Of a DNA stretch of 64,000 nt, positions 1-7,480 are shown piece by piece. The position numbers and the translations under genes were made by a program. A model generated the notes under the pieces. It saw nothing but the letters and a program-made list of their open reading frames with translations. It searched no databases and had not been told where the DNA came from. The first letter of the stretch is position 1, and each line of letters starts with the position of its first letter. The DNA comes from Dyella_A sp051962475 (lineage in GTDB: Bacteria; Pseudomonadota; Gammaproteobacteria; Xanthomonadales; Rhodanobacteraceae): positions 11,013-75,012 of the forward strand of contig NZ_JBQCCF010000014.1 of assembly GCF_051962475.1 (NCBI RefSeq), given 5' to 3'.

Positions 1-203
1 GAGATCACCGGGATATCGCGATAGACCAGGCCCGCGCGCGCGGCGGCGGCTTCCAGCACGGCACTGGCCGGCTGATCGTCGGCTTCGCCGTCGGGACGGT
101 TGTTGATCACGCTGCGAAAGCCCTGCGCGGCGAGCGCGGCCAGGTCGCCCTCGCTGATCTGCGGGGCGACACTGAGCGTATCGGTGAGGCGTTTGATGGG
201 CAT
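1..203 (-). CDS. DUF442 / TIGR01244 sulfur-transferase-like protein, truncated by window edge
   Basis: Only the first ~67 residues are in the window; the gene runs off the left edge. The N-terminus (MPIKRLTDTLSVAPQI, then a conserved VINNRPDGE stretch) matches the phosphatase-like DUF442 domain found alone or fused to Blh metallo-hydrolases. Two ATGs lie six bases apart (209 and 203); the GAGGG ribosome site fits the inner one better, and the next gene upstream shows the same atgaccatg pattern. It is the distal member of an apparent minus-strand operon with the metallo-hydrolase at 241-1107 and two YeeE genes. The family is linked to sulfide/persulfide metabolism. The assignment is firm at domain level, while the reaction is inferred from context. 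Confidence 0.75.
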   Translation of the reverse strand, partial: MPIKRLTDTLSVAPQISEGDLAALAAQGFRSVINNRPDGEADDQPASAVLEAAAARAGLVYRDIPVI

Positions 204-240
204 GGTCATTCCCTCGGGGGAGCGGAGGCAGGGCAGGTTT

Positions 241-1107
241 TCAGAGCGCGTCGAGCGGGATCTTCAGGTAGCTCACGCCGTTGTCGTCCGGCGGCGGCTT
301 GTGGCCGGCGCGCATGTTGATCTGCACCGAGGGCAGGATCAGCTTGGGCATCGCCAGCGTGGCGTCGCGCGCGTTGCGCATCTGCACGAACGCCGCTTCA
401 TCGACGCCGTCACGCACGTGCAGGTTGCCGTGCTTCTCGGCGGCCACGGTGGTCTCGTAGGCGTAGTCGTCGCGTCCCGGCGCCTTGTAGTCGTGGCACA
501 GGAAGATGCGCGTGGATTCCGGCAGCGCGTAGATCTTCTGGATCGAGCGGTACAGCGTGGCCGCGTCGCCGCCAGGAAAGTCGCAGCGCGCGGTGCCGTA
601 GTCGGGCATGAACAGCGTGTCGCCGACGAATGCCGCGTCGCCGATCACGTGGGTCATGCACGCCGGCGTGTGGCCGGGCGTGTGGATCGCCACCGCGTCG
701 ATGTTGCCTACGCGGTACTGCTCGCCGTCGGCGAACAGGTGATCGAACTGACTGCCGTCGCGGGCGAACTCGGTGCCAGCGTTGAACAGCTTGCCGAAGG
801 TGCTCTGCACGGTGCGGATGTGCTCGCCGATGCCCAGCTTGCCGCCCAGCTGCTGCTGGATGTAGGGCGCGGCGGAGAGGTGGTCGGCGTGCACGTGGGT
901 GTCGATCACCCAGTCCACGTCGAGGCCGTGCTCGCGCACCCAGGCGACGATGGCGTCGGCCGAATCGCGGCGGGTGCGGCCGGAGGCGGCGTCGTAGTCG
1001 AGCACGCTGTCGATCACCGCGGCGCGCTTGGTCGCCGGGTCGCTGACCACGTAGCTGAAGGTGTTGCTCGGTTCATCGAAGAACGCTTTCACGTCGGGAC
1101 GTTGCAT
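241..1107 (-). CDS. blh: MBL-fold metallo-hydrolase, Blh/persulfide dioxygenase-like
   Basis: A 288-residue cytoplasmic metallo-beta-lactamase-fold protein. It carries the metal-binding HVHADHLSAA motif, with downstream HTPGHTP and FVGDTLFMPD motifs typical of the ETHE1/Blh branch, which oxidises glutathione persulfide with O2 to sulfite. The start was placed at the ATG at 1107, with an AGGAG ribosome site six bases away, rather than at upstream in-frame codons that would add an unrelated leader. It sits between DUF442 and the YeeE pair, the arrangement known from bigR-blh sulfur operons. Production is probably induced when the persulfide sensor lets go of the promoter near 2010. A glyoxalase-II-like activity is the main alternative. 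Confidence 0.85.
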   Translation of the reverse strand: MQRPDVKAFFDEPSNTFSYVVSDPATKRAAVIDSVLDYDAASGRTRRDSADAIVAWVREHGLDVDWVIDTHVHADHLSAAPYIQQQLGGKLGIGEHIRTVQSTFGKLFNAGTEFARDGSQFDHLFADGEQYRVGNIDAVAIHTPGHTPACMTHVIGDAAFVGDTLFMPDYGTARCDFPGGDAATLYRSIQKIYALPESTRIFLCHDYKAPGRDDYAYETTVAAEKHGNLHVRDGVDEAAFVQMRNARDATLAMPKLILPSVQINMRAGHKPPPDDNGVSYLKIPLDAL

Positions 1108-1138
1108 GGTCATCTCCTGTCGCGTGGGGAGGGCGCGC

Positions 1139-1555
1139 TTACGCGCGCGCCGCAGGAATCTTCGCCGCCAGCCACCAGCCGGCGACCATCGTTGCCACGA
1201 GCACCAGCAGCGACGGTGCACCGCCGCCGAGCGAGGCCAGCGCCGGGCCCGGGCAGTAGCCGGCAATGCCCCAGCCGATGCCGAACAGCGCCGAGCCGCC
1301 GATCAGCCGCGCGTCGAATCGCCGGGCGGCGGGCAACTGGAAGTCCGATTCGAACAGCGGCTGGTCGCGGCGGAACACCAGCCGGTAGCCGATCGCGGTG
1401 GTCAGCACGGCGCCGCCCATCACGAACACCAGGCGCGGATCCCAGGTGCCAAATAGGTCGAGGAAGCCCAGCACCACGGCCGGCTGGGTCATCCCGCCCA
1501 GGCTCAGGCCGAGGCCGAACACGAGGCCGGCAATCAGTGCGATGGTGATTTTCAT
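1139..1555 (-). CDS. YeeE/YedE-family membrane protein, second half (PmpB-like)
   Basis: A 138-residue protein with about four hydrophobic segments, starting MKITIALIAGLVFGLGLSLG. It contains the family motif GIAGYCPGPA, whose cysteine is thought to contact the sulfur substrate. The family (DUF395, thiosulfate/sulfur transport) exists as one long permease or as two half-size proteins; here it pairs with the gene at 1558-1980, separated by two bases. The neighbouring persulfide dioxygenase suggests uptake or export of thiosulfate or another sulfur species at the inner membrane. The start codon is the only ATG giving a clean N-terminal transmembrane helix. Confidence 0.85.
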   Translation of the reverse strand: MKITIALIAGLVFGLGLSLGGMTQPAVVLGFLDLFGTWDPRLVFVMGGAVLTTAIGYRLVFRRDQPLFESDFQLPAARRFDARLIGGSALFGIGWGIAGYCPGPALASLGGGAPSLLVLVATMVAGWWLAAKIPAARA

Positions 1556-1557
1556 GA

Positions 1558-1980
1558 TCAGGCGTTCCCGAGCAGATGGCGCATGACGAATACCGTGGCG
1601 ATACCGAAGGTCATGAACACGCCGGTAGCCAGCAGGGAGCGGGGCGACAGACGGGCGATGCCGCACACGCCGTGGCCGCTGGTGCAGCCGCTGCCCAGGC
1701 GCGTACCCACGCCCACCAGCAAGCCGGCCAGCGCCATCAGCGGCAGCCCGACCTGCGGCGCGCCGATGCCGCGGTCTTGGCCGAGTACGCCCAGCAGCAG
1801 CGGCCCGGCGACCAGGCCGGCGATGAAGGCGACCCGCCAGCCGCGGTCGCCGCGATCACCGATGAACACGCCGCTGGCGATGCCGCTGATGCCGGTGATC
1901 CGGCCCAGGCTGCCCATCAGCAGCACGGCGGCGGTGCCGATCAGGGTGCCGCCGAGGAGAGAAGAAAGGTACGGGTGCAT
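1558..1980 (-). CDS. YeeE/YedE-family membrane protein, first half (PmpA-like)
   Basis: A 140-residue protein with four predicted membrane segments, starting MHPYLSSLLGGTLIGTAAVL. The conserved stretch GTRLGSGCTSGHGVCGIARL has the paired cysteines and SGCTSGHG signature of the YeeE/YedE sulfur-transport family. It is the first gene of the minus-strand operon yeeE-yeeE-blh-DUF442, and its ATG lies just downstream of a strong promoter overlapped by a palindrome. It probably forms a heteromeric permease with the following gene. The family is certain; the exact substrate is not visible. Confidence 0.86.
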   Translation of the reverse strand: MHPYLSSLLGGTLIGTAAVLLMGSLGRITGISGIASGVFIGDRGDRGWRVAFIAGLVAGPLLLGVLGQDRGIGAPQVGLPLMALAGLLVGVGTRLGSGCTSGHGVCGIARLSPRSLLATGVFMTFGIATVFVMRHLLGNA

Positions 1981-1994
1981 CGTCTTTATTTTTA

Positions 1995-2038
1995 ATATTC
2001 GAAGATACGAATATATAGGCGGCAGAAGGCCCGTGCAA
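1995..2038 (-). promoter_or_regulatory. Promoter and palindromic operator of the yeeE-yeeE-blh operon
   Basis: On the minus strand a -35 TTGCAC (2033-2038) and a -10 TATATT (2010-2015) are 17 bases apart. A perfect inverted repeat, ATATTCG / CGAATAT with a 6-base spacer (1995-2014), covers the -10 and the likely start point, a classic repressor position. The BigR/SqrR-type ArsR regulator at 7480 is the obvious candidate ligand-sensing repressor, though that link is inferred. The remaining sequence up to 2228 shows no gene. Confidence 0.72.
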
Positions 2039-2228
2039 GCAACGGCCCGCCGCCTCCCGCTTCCGGACAGCCGGCATTTAGCCAACGGCCACCGGGAGCG
2101 ATCGCCCCCGGTACACGTGCCTCGTTTCGCCGCTGCAAGGCGGCGTGGCGACCGATCGCGTCAGCCGCCGGGGGGCACGGTTCCGGTCGATGCCGGCGCG
2201 CACCCCCAAACGGTCGAGCACGGAGGAG

Positions 2229-2990
2229 TCAGCGCGGGCCGAAGATTGCCTTCAGCCGGGCGTCCGGCAGCAAGCCGTCGGCGATGCGGATGGCGCCACC
2301 GGCGTCGCGGTACACCGTGGCGGGCGTGCCCTGCACCCCAAGCTTGTCCATCAGTGCGCCGTTGGCCACCAGTGCCGCCTCGGTCGCGGGTGCGAGCGTC
2401 TTGGCCGGCGCCACCGTGCTGTGGCCGAAGCTCTGCTCATGCTTCTGCAGGGCGGCCAGCGGGTCGGCGGCGTCGAGGATCGCCGCGGCCCGGTACGGGC
2501 TTTGCGGCGCGATCACCGCCACCAGAATGTGCCGCACCTGCACGTCGCCATCGGCCAGCAGCGGCTGGGTGGCGGCCCACAGCTTGTGGCAGTACGGGCA
2601 CTCGGTGTCGGTGAACACGTAGACGATGCGTTTGGGGTGGGCGGCGCCTTCGGCGATGTAGCGCGTCTTGCCGAGCGCGGTCCAGGTGGTCTCATCCAGC
2701 ACCGGCGCGGCGGCGCCTTCCAGAGCGTCGCTGGTGAGGTCGTTGCCGGCGCGGTCGTAGAGTGAGCCGATCACCGTGTGCTCGCCATCCGGCAGCAGGT
2801 ACACCGGCAATGCGCGGCCGCGGTATTCGCCGACGAAGCCGCGATAGCCCTTCGGCGCCGGCAGCGGCCCCTTGATGGTGATGCCCTTGGTGGCCAGCGC
2901 CTGCACCGGCGCAGGCAAGGTCGGGTTCTCGCTGGCGCTGCTGCAGCCGGCCATCGCCAGGGATGCTAGTAGGACAAGCCATCGTTTCAC
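2229..2990 (-). CDS. DsbG/DsbC-like thioredoxin-fold lipoprotein
   Basis: A 253-residue exported protein. A lipobox (MAGC, Cys16) predicts a lipoprotein. A DsbC/G-like N-terminal region precedes a thioredoxin domain with the active site CPYC (residues 131-134) and a cis-proline segment GVQGTPATVY. Family members isomerise disulfides or keep periplasmic thiols reduced. It starts with GTG, which overlaps the stop of the tlpA-like gene by four bases (GTGA), so translation is coupled. Its place among thiosulfate-oxidation genes suggests a role in maturing cytochrome c or in reducing persulfidated cysteines, comparable to SoxW/SoxV systems. Confidence 0.84.
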   Translation of the reverse strand: MKRWLVLLASLAMAGCSSASENPTLPAPVQALATKGITIKGPLPAPKGYRGFVGEYRGRALPVYLLPDGEHTVIGSLYDRAGNDLTSDALEGAAAPVLDETTWTALGKTRYIAEGAAHPKRIVYVFTDTECPYCHKLWAATQPLLADGDVQVRHILVAVIAPQSPYRAAAILDAADPLAALQKHEQSFGHSTVAPAKTLAPATEAALVANGALMDKLGVQGTPATVYRDAGGAIRIADGLLPDARLKAIFGPR

Positions 2991-3823
2991 GGGTGTGCTC
3001 CAGAGTCGTCGGATGGGGTGGCGGGCGTGGCGCGCCGCAGCGATTCGGCCAGCGTGGCCGCGGACAGTTCGCCCAGGTGGGTATCGCGCAGTTGACCGCG
3101 CGCATCCATGAACAAGGTGGTGGGATAGCCGCGCACGTTGTAGTGCGCGACCAGCGCGCCGCCGGTGTCCAGCAGCACATGGCGGGGCGCCTGCAACCCC
3201 TGCGAGGAAAAGAATCGCCGCACCGCATCGGCTGTCTCGCCGGCATCGACGAATACGAACCGCACGCCCGGCAGGCGGCGCTGTGCTTCGATCAGCATCG
3301 GCAGTTCACGCCGGCACGGGCCGCACCAGGTGGCCCACACGTTGATCACCAGCGGTTGCCCGGCCAGCGTATCGATCGCCACGTCGCGTCCGTCCAGGTC
3401 CGTCAGCGCTATCGCCGGCAACAGCTGCTGCGTGGCGCGCTCCAACCGCCACGCGGTCAGGCTCACCAAGCCCCAGGTGAGGCAGCCGGCCGCGACGGCA
3501 AGCAGCAGGGGGCGACGCTTCGCCGGCGCGCGCCAGGCCACCACGCCCGCGCCGCCGAGCACCGTCAGCAGGCCGGCCCAGGCGACGAATCCGCCCGGGC
3601 GCGGGTCGATCAGGTTGGCCGGCTCGCGCGCATAGTCCGGCCACCAGGCGACGCCATGCGCCAGTCGCGCCGCGACCACGCCGGCGCCGAGCAGCCACCA
3701 CAGGGTGCCCTCCACGCGCCCGGCGCCCTGCCGGTGCAGGTGCGCCTCCACGGCCAGCGCCACGATGGCGCCCAGCAGCAGGGCCAGCGGGCCGGTGGCC
3801 AGCGCCCACGGGCCGAGGTTCAT
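2987..3823 (-). CDS. Membrane-anchored TlpA-family disulfide reductase with Lgt-like N-terminal membrane domain
   Basis: A 278-residue protein. Residues 1-125 hold about four membrane helices with the pattern GARLxHGV...PxxLIDPRPGGF...WAGLL, which resembles part of prolipoprotein diacylglyceryl transferase. Residues 135-278 are a periplasmic thioredoxin domain with WATWCGPC (Cys167, Cys170) and a GYPTT cis-proline loop. It probably passes electrons to periplasmic partners, including the DsbG-like lipoprotein with which it overlaps. An enzymatic Lgt activity is unlikely because the N-terminal part is too short. Upstream lies the porin gene, 33 bases away. Confidence 0.83.
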   Translation of the reverse strand: MNLGPWALATGPLALLLGAIVALAVEAHLHRQGAGRVEGTLWWLLGAGVVAARLAHGVAWWPDYAREPANLIDPRPGGFVAWAGLLTVLGGAGVVAWRAPAKRRPLLLAVAAGCLTWGLVSLTAWRLERATQQLLPAIALTDLDGRDVAIDTLAGQPLVINVWATWCGPCRRELPMLIEAQRRLPGVRFVFVDAGETADAVRRFFSSQGLQAPRHVLLDTGGALVAHYNVRGYPTTLFMDARGQLRDTHLGELSAATLAESLRRATPATPSDDSGAHP

Positions 3824-3856
3824 GCCGGGTCGCTCATGCGTGCGCGACCGCCGGGC

Positions 3857-4909
3857 TCAAAAGCCAATCTGTGCGTAGACGCCCAGCTCGTTGCTGGAGC
3901 TGAGCGCGAGGTGTTCGTGCGAGATGCGCTCGCGCTTGTACACCGCCGCCAGCTGCACCTGCCGGGACACGCGGTAGGCCACGCCGAGGTTGGCGTAGTG
4001 GTCGCGCCTCGAGGGATCGAGCGATGCACTGGTGTCGGCGCGGTCGTAGCGGGCGAAGACGGCCCAGCGCGGGTCCAGCACCACGCTGGCCCAGGCCGAC
4101 CAGCCGCTGGCGCGGTCGCCCCGCGGACTGCGCACCTGGTTCCAGTCCATCGCACGGAAATACTGCGCACCCAGGCGCACATACTGGGTGGCGTAGGCCG
4201 CCATGGCGTCCCAGCGGCGGGCGGTATGGTAGGTGGGCAGGTTGCCGCCACCCAGCGCGCGCTCGCCGTCGTAGCCGCCGACAGCCAGCACGCTGTGCGC
4301 GCTCGGCTGCCACGCCACGCGCGCTTCCACATCGGGCCGGTCGCCGGTGCGCGGGTGCTTGAAGCTGGAGCCGGAGATCACCGAGGTGGCGTACTGTAGC
4401 CGGCCGCCGTCACCGAGCGCGCCCAGCGCGTGCACGCCCCAGTCGGCCGACGCGCCGAACGTCAACCGCGTCACCAGCTCCTTGTCCACGTAGCGATAGC
4501 CCGACCATTGGTTCACGAAGCCCGCCCACGGCAACGGCGCCGAGCCGAAGCGCAGCACCAGCGCCTTGCTGAAGGCGCCCTGCAGGTAGGCGTGCTTCAG
4601 CCACAGGTCGGTGGGCGAGCTGTCGCGCGCCCAGTTGATGTCGGTGGTGAGGTGCGCCGACCACACGTCGCTGAAGCGGTGGTCCAGATCCAGGTAGAAG
4701 CGCTTGAGGTCGGCGCCGTTGCGGCTCGTCGCGGTGCGCTGGCCGTTGCGGTACGCGTTGAGGTGGCTGACGTCGAGAAACAGCTTGCCGCCGAGCGTGG
4801 TCGCGCCCACCGGGGTGTCGGCAGCATGTGCGCCGCCGGCCAGCCCCAGTGCGAGAAAGGCGGCGCCCGTCCCCGCCGCGGCGCGACGGAGCAGGAAGGA
4901 AACAGTCAT
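3857..4909 (-). CDS. Outer-membrane porin
   Basis: A 350-residue protein with a signal peptide ending GGAHA and a pattern of alternating beta-strands ending in the C-terminal aromatic typical of outer-membrane proteins (YAQIGF). It resembles selective anion porins (OprO/P-like fold) by general layout, but no substrate residues can be assigned. Its ribosome site (AGGA) overlaps the tsdA stop codon, so it is co-transcribed with tsdA. A role in admitting thiosulfate or releasing tetrathionate across the outer membrane is a reasonable inference from its position between tsdA and tlpA. Confidence 0.78.
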   Translation of the reverse strand: MTVSFLLRRAAAGTGAAFLALGLAGGAHAADTPVGATTLGGKLFLDVSHLNAYRNGQRTATSRNGADLKRFYLDLDHRFSDVWSAHLTTDINWARDSSPTDLWLKHAYLQGAFSKALVLRFGSAPLPWAGFVNQWSGYRYVDKELVTRLTFGASADWGVHALGALGDGGRLQYATSVISGSSFKHPRTGDRPDVEARVAWQPSAHSVLAVGGYDGERALGGGNLPTYHTARRWDAMAAYATQYVRLGAQYFRAMDWNQVRSPRGDRASGWSAWASVVLDPRWAVFARYDRADTSASLDPSRRDHYANLGVAYRVSRQVQLAAVYKRERISHEHLALSSSNELGVYAQIGF

Positions 4910-4917
4910 GGCGGGTC

Positions 4918-5886
4918 CTAGCGTTTGGCCGGCTGGGAGCCCAGCAGGTGGCCGTTGACGGTGGTGCCGTAGAGCGACATCGGGGTGTCGTGGAAATCCT
5001 TGCGAGTCTGCGCAAGGTCGCCCTTGAAGCGCGGGTCCTGCGGGCGCTCATGAGCGTCCATGTACATCGCCACGTCCCAAGCGTCCTGATCGCTCAAGGT
5101 GTTGCCGCGGCTCAGCGGCATGTTCGCCTTGATGAAGGCGGCGGCATTGTCGAGCTGATGCATGCCGGCGCCCCAGTTGAACGAATCGGGTCCCCACAGC
5201 GGCGGGAACACGTAGCGCCCGGCCACCTTCTGACCCTGGCCGTCGCTGCCGTGGCACAGCGCGCAGTCGCGCTGGAACACCGTCTCGCCGCGCGCGTAGT
5301 CAGGCGGCTGCGACGGCTTGAAGCCCTGCTTCGGATAGCCGGCGCCGTCCAGCTTCACGCCGATCGGCGCGCCGCTGGCCATCCAGTAGGCGTAGGTTTC
5401 CAGCGCCAGCATCTCGTGGCTGTCCAGCGGCGGCGCCTTGCCGTTCATGCTGTACTTGAAGCAGCCCTGCAGCCGCTCGCCAAAGCTGTTCACGTGCTTG
5501 TTCTTGCTGCGGTAGGCCGGATACATGCCGTAGGCGCCCCACAGCGGCGCCGAGTTCGGCTGGCGGCCCGCATCGAGGTGGCAGTTGGCGCAGGTCAGGC
5601 CGTTGCCGACATACGCCGGCGCCTTCTCGGCGGTATGCACGAACAGCTCGCGGCCCTCGCGCACCATGTCGCCGAACGGACCCTTGGGGATCGCCGACTC
5701 CGGCGGTGGCGTGAAGGCGGTGGCAGGCGTCGGCGCGGTCGACTTGGCTACCGATGCGGGGCTTGCCGGCGCGGCCGGCGTGGAGGCCGGTTTGGCCGGC
5801 CCGGTGTCGCTGGCGGGGGACGAGGGCTGGCAGGCGGCCAGCAGCACCGCCGCCATCGCCGGAAGCAGGAGTCGATGGCGTGTCAT
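4918..5886 (-). CDS. tsdA: Thiosulfate dehydrogenase (tetrathionate synthase) TsdA
   Basis: A 322-residue diheme cytochrome c with a lipobox (LLAAC, Cys19), an Ala/Pro-rich spacer, and heme sites CANCH (99-103) and CALCH (208-212). The segment ERLQGCFKYSMNG holds Cys142, the unusual thiolate ligand of the catalytic heme in TsdA enzymes, and SAPLWGAYGMYPAYRSKNK is a family signature. It oxidises two thiosulfates to tetrathionate in the periplasm. The ATG overlaps the stop of the diheme cytochrome gene by four bases. Predicted lipidation, unlike soluble TsdA of Allochromatium, may tether it to the membrane. Assignment is strong. Confidence 0.92.
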   Translation of the reverse strand: MTRHRLLLPAMAAVLLAACQPSSPASDTGPAKPASTPAAPASPASVAKSTAPTPATAFTPPPESAIPKGPFGDMVREGRELFVHTAEKAPAYVGNGLTCANCHLDAGRQPNSAPLWGAYGMYPAYRSKNKHVNSFGERLQGCFKYSMNGKAPPLDSHEMLALETYAYWMASGAPIGVKLDGAGYPKQGFKPSQPPDYARGETVFQRDCALCHGSDGQGQKVAGRYVFPPLWGPDSFNWGAGMHQLDNAAAFIKANMPLSRGNTLSDQDAWDVAMYMDAHERPQDPRFKGDLAQTRKDFHDTPMSLYGTTVNGHLLGSQPAKR

Positions 5887-6557
5887 GGCGTAGTCTCCGC
5901 GTGATTCAGCGGCTGCGCGGCGAACCATCCCGCCACCGCCTTGATGTCTTCTTCGTCCAGCGCCTTGCTGATGTGCTGCATCAGCGCCAGCGGGTCGTTG
6001 TGCCGACTGCCCTGCTGCCAGGCCTTGAGCTGCGCGGCGATGTACGCCGCGGACTGCCCGGCCAGCGGCGGGAAAGCCGTGCCCACGCCCACCCCGCCCG
6101 GTCCATGGCATTGCTCGCAGGCCGGCACCTGCTGGCTCCAGCGCCCGCGCGTGGCGAGCAGCGCGCCGCGGCTGTCCGGCACCGGTGCCGGTGCGGTGGG
6201 ATGCGCCAGCGTCGGCGGCAGAGGCAGGTGGCTGTAGTAGCCGGCCAGCGCCAGGCGTTCCTCGCTGGAGAGCGCGGTGGCGATCGGCTTCATCACCGGG
6301 TTCTCGCGGCTGCCGTCGGCGAAGCTGTCCAGCTGGCGACGCAGATACGTGGCGTCCAGCGCGGCCAACCGCGGAAACCCGGCGGCCGCCTGGCCGGCTC
6401 CATCGACGCCGTGGCAGCCCAGGCACGGGGGCGCGCCTTTGCCGTTGCCCTGGGTGGCGATCTGCGCCGCGTCCTGCGCGTGTGCCGTGCCGGTGCCGGC
6501 CAGGCTGGCGACAGCCGCCAGCAGCGAGGCGGCGATGACGTCCCATCGACGATTCAT
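5883..6557 (-). CDS. tsdB: Diheme cytochrome c4-like, TsdB-type electron acceptor
   Basis: A 224-residue periplasmic protein with a signal peptide cleaved near AHA-QD and two heme sites, CLGCH (45-49) and CEQCH (147-151), in two similar halves as in cytochrome c4. Genes of this type next to tsdA encode TsdB, which accepts electrons from thiosulfate oxidation and passes them to a terminal oxidase. Translation is coupled to tsdA by an ATGA overlap. The chosen ATG at 6557 begins the only clean signal peptide. A general cytochrome c4 is the alternative. Confidence 0.85.
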   Translation of the reverse strand: MNRRWDVIAASLLAAVASLAGTGTAHAQDAAQIATQGNGKGAPPCLGCHGVDGAGQAAAGFPRLAALDATYLRRQLDSFADGSRENPVMKPIATALSSEERLALAGYYSHLPLPPTLAHPTAPAPVPDSRGALLATRGRWSQQVPACEQCHGPGGVGVGTAFPPLAGQSAAYIAAQLKAWQQGSRHNDPLALMQHISKALDEEDIKAVAGWFAAQPLNHAETTP

Positions 6558-6592
6558 CGTGTCATCCCGTGTCGTGATCGGTTGCAGGGGGT

Positions 6593-7135
6593 TCAAAGCG
6601 GCATCAGGGCATAGCCCTGCTGCTGCAATTCGGTGATCGTGGTCAACGCTGACAGGGCCAGCGTGACGCGGTGGTCGACCGCCTCGTACGGGTAGTCGTG
6701 CTCGGCCACGGCCTGGCCGCAGACCGCCACGTCGACACCGGCCTCGCGCAGGCGGGCGATCACCGGCAGGTTGGGGTTGGGCTGGCCGAACGCGGCCTGG
6801 TAATGCGCGTCGTCCAGCGCCAGTGGCGTGGCCGCGCCGGAAGCCACCGCCACGAAGTGCAGGTGGCTCAGCGGCACGCCCGCGTGCGTGTACAGGTTCA
6901 CCGTGCGGGCGACGCGCTGCAGCCCCGGATTGACCTGATCGGGCTGGCCCGCCCCGGTGAGGCTGAACACCACCTTGTAGGACGCACGCGCGTCGGGTTG
7001 GTAGTGCGCCTGCGGCAGCGGATGGATCCTGCCGGCGCCCTCGATGGTGGGGGTGATCCAGAACCCGTCTGCGGCGATCGCGCCGGCATGGGTGAGGGCC
7101 AGGCCGAGCACGGCGGCCAGAGCGGAAGCTTTCAT
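6593..7135 (-). CDS. Exported DsrE-family protein (internal start within the ArsR-DsrE frame)
   Basis: From the ATG at 7135 the frame encodes 180 residues with a good signal peptide (MKASALAAVLGLALTHAGAI) and a DsrE/F-like domain ending around VAVCGQAVAEHDYPYEAV, whose cysteine is the family's sulfur-carrying residue. An AGGAG site lies eight bases upstream of this ATG, so separate translation is well supported, although no stop codon separates it from the ArsR domain ahead. Periplasmic DsrE proteins bind or transfer sulfane sulfur. Its place directly before tsdB/tsdA suggests sulfur relay in thiosulfate oxidation. The alternative is a genuine fusion, described in the overlapping entry. Confidence 0.7.
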   Translation of the reverse strand: MKASALAAVLGLALTHAGAIAADGFWITPTIEGAGRIHPLPQAHYQPDARASYKVVFSLTGAGQPDQVNPGLQRVARTVNLYTHAGVPLSHLHFVAVASGAATPLALDDAHYQAAFGQPNPNLPVIARLREAGVDVAVCGQAVAEHDYPYEAVDHRVTLALSALTTITELQQQGYALMPL

Positions 7136-7480
7136 CGGGTCGTCTCCTGACGGTTGGGCGGGCTCCGGGGGCAGCGCGCACAGGCTGGTGAGCAGCGCGG
7201 GCACGTGGGCCGAGGCCTCGTTGCCCAGCCGGTAGAACAGTTGCTGGGCCTGGCGTCGCTGCTCCAGCAGTCCCTCTTCGCGCATGCGTGCCAGGTGCTG
7301 CGACAGGGCCGAGGGCGCGATCCCCAACTGGGTCGACAGTTCGCCCGCACTGGCCTCGCCCTGGCGGAACAGGCGGCATAGCACCAACAGGCGCGTGGGA
7401 TGGGCCAACGCCTGCAGCAGGCGGGCGGTGTCCTGCGCGCGCCGGTGCAGGAGCGCGGTGGGGAGGGGATCGTTATTCAT
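6593..7480 (-). CDS. ArsR-family (BigR/SqrR-like) persulfide-responsive regulator reading through into DsrE
   Basis: One uninterrupted frame of 295 codons. Residues 1-~105 form an ArsR winged-helix repressor (HPTRLLVLCRL, then IAPSALSQHLARMREEGLL). Cys35 and Cys101 are 66 residues apart, the same spacing as the tetrasulfide-forming Cys41/Cys107 pair of SqrR, so this is very probably a reactive-sulfur sensor rather than a metal sensor. After SGDDP the frame enters a signal peptide and a DsrE domain. A cytoplasmic DNA-binding protein joined to an exported protein is odd; independent internal initiation (see the entry above) or a lost stop codon are the likeliest explanations. The ATG at 7480 has no ribosome site and lies inside an operator. 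Confidence 0.8.
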   Translation of the reverse strand: MNNDPLPTALLHRRAQDTARLLQALAHPTRLLVLCRLFRQGEASAGELSTQLGIAPSALSQHLARMREEGLLEQRRQAQQLFYRLGNEASAHVPALLTSLCALPPEPAQPSGDDPMKASALAAVLGLALTHAGAIAADGFWITPTIEGAGRIHPLPQAHYQPDARASYKVVFSLTGAGQPDQVNPGLQRVARTVNLYTHAGVPLSHLHFVAVASGAATPLALDDAHYQAAFGQPNPNLPVIARLREAGVDVAVCGQAVAEHDYPYEAVDHRVTLALSALTTITELQQQGYALMPL

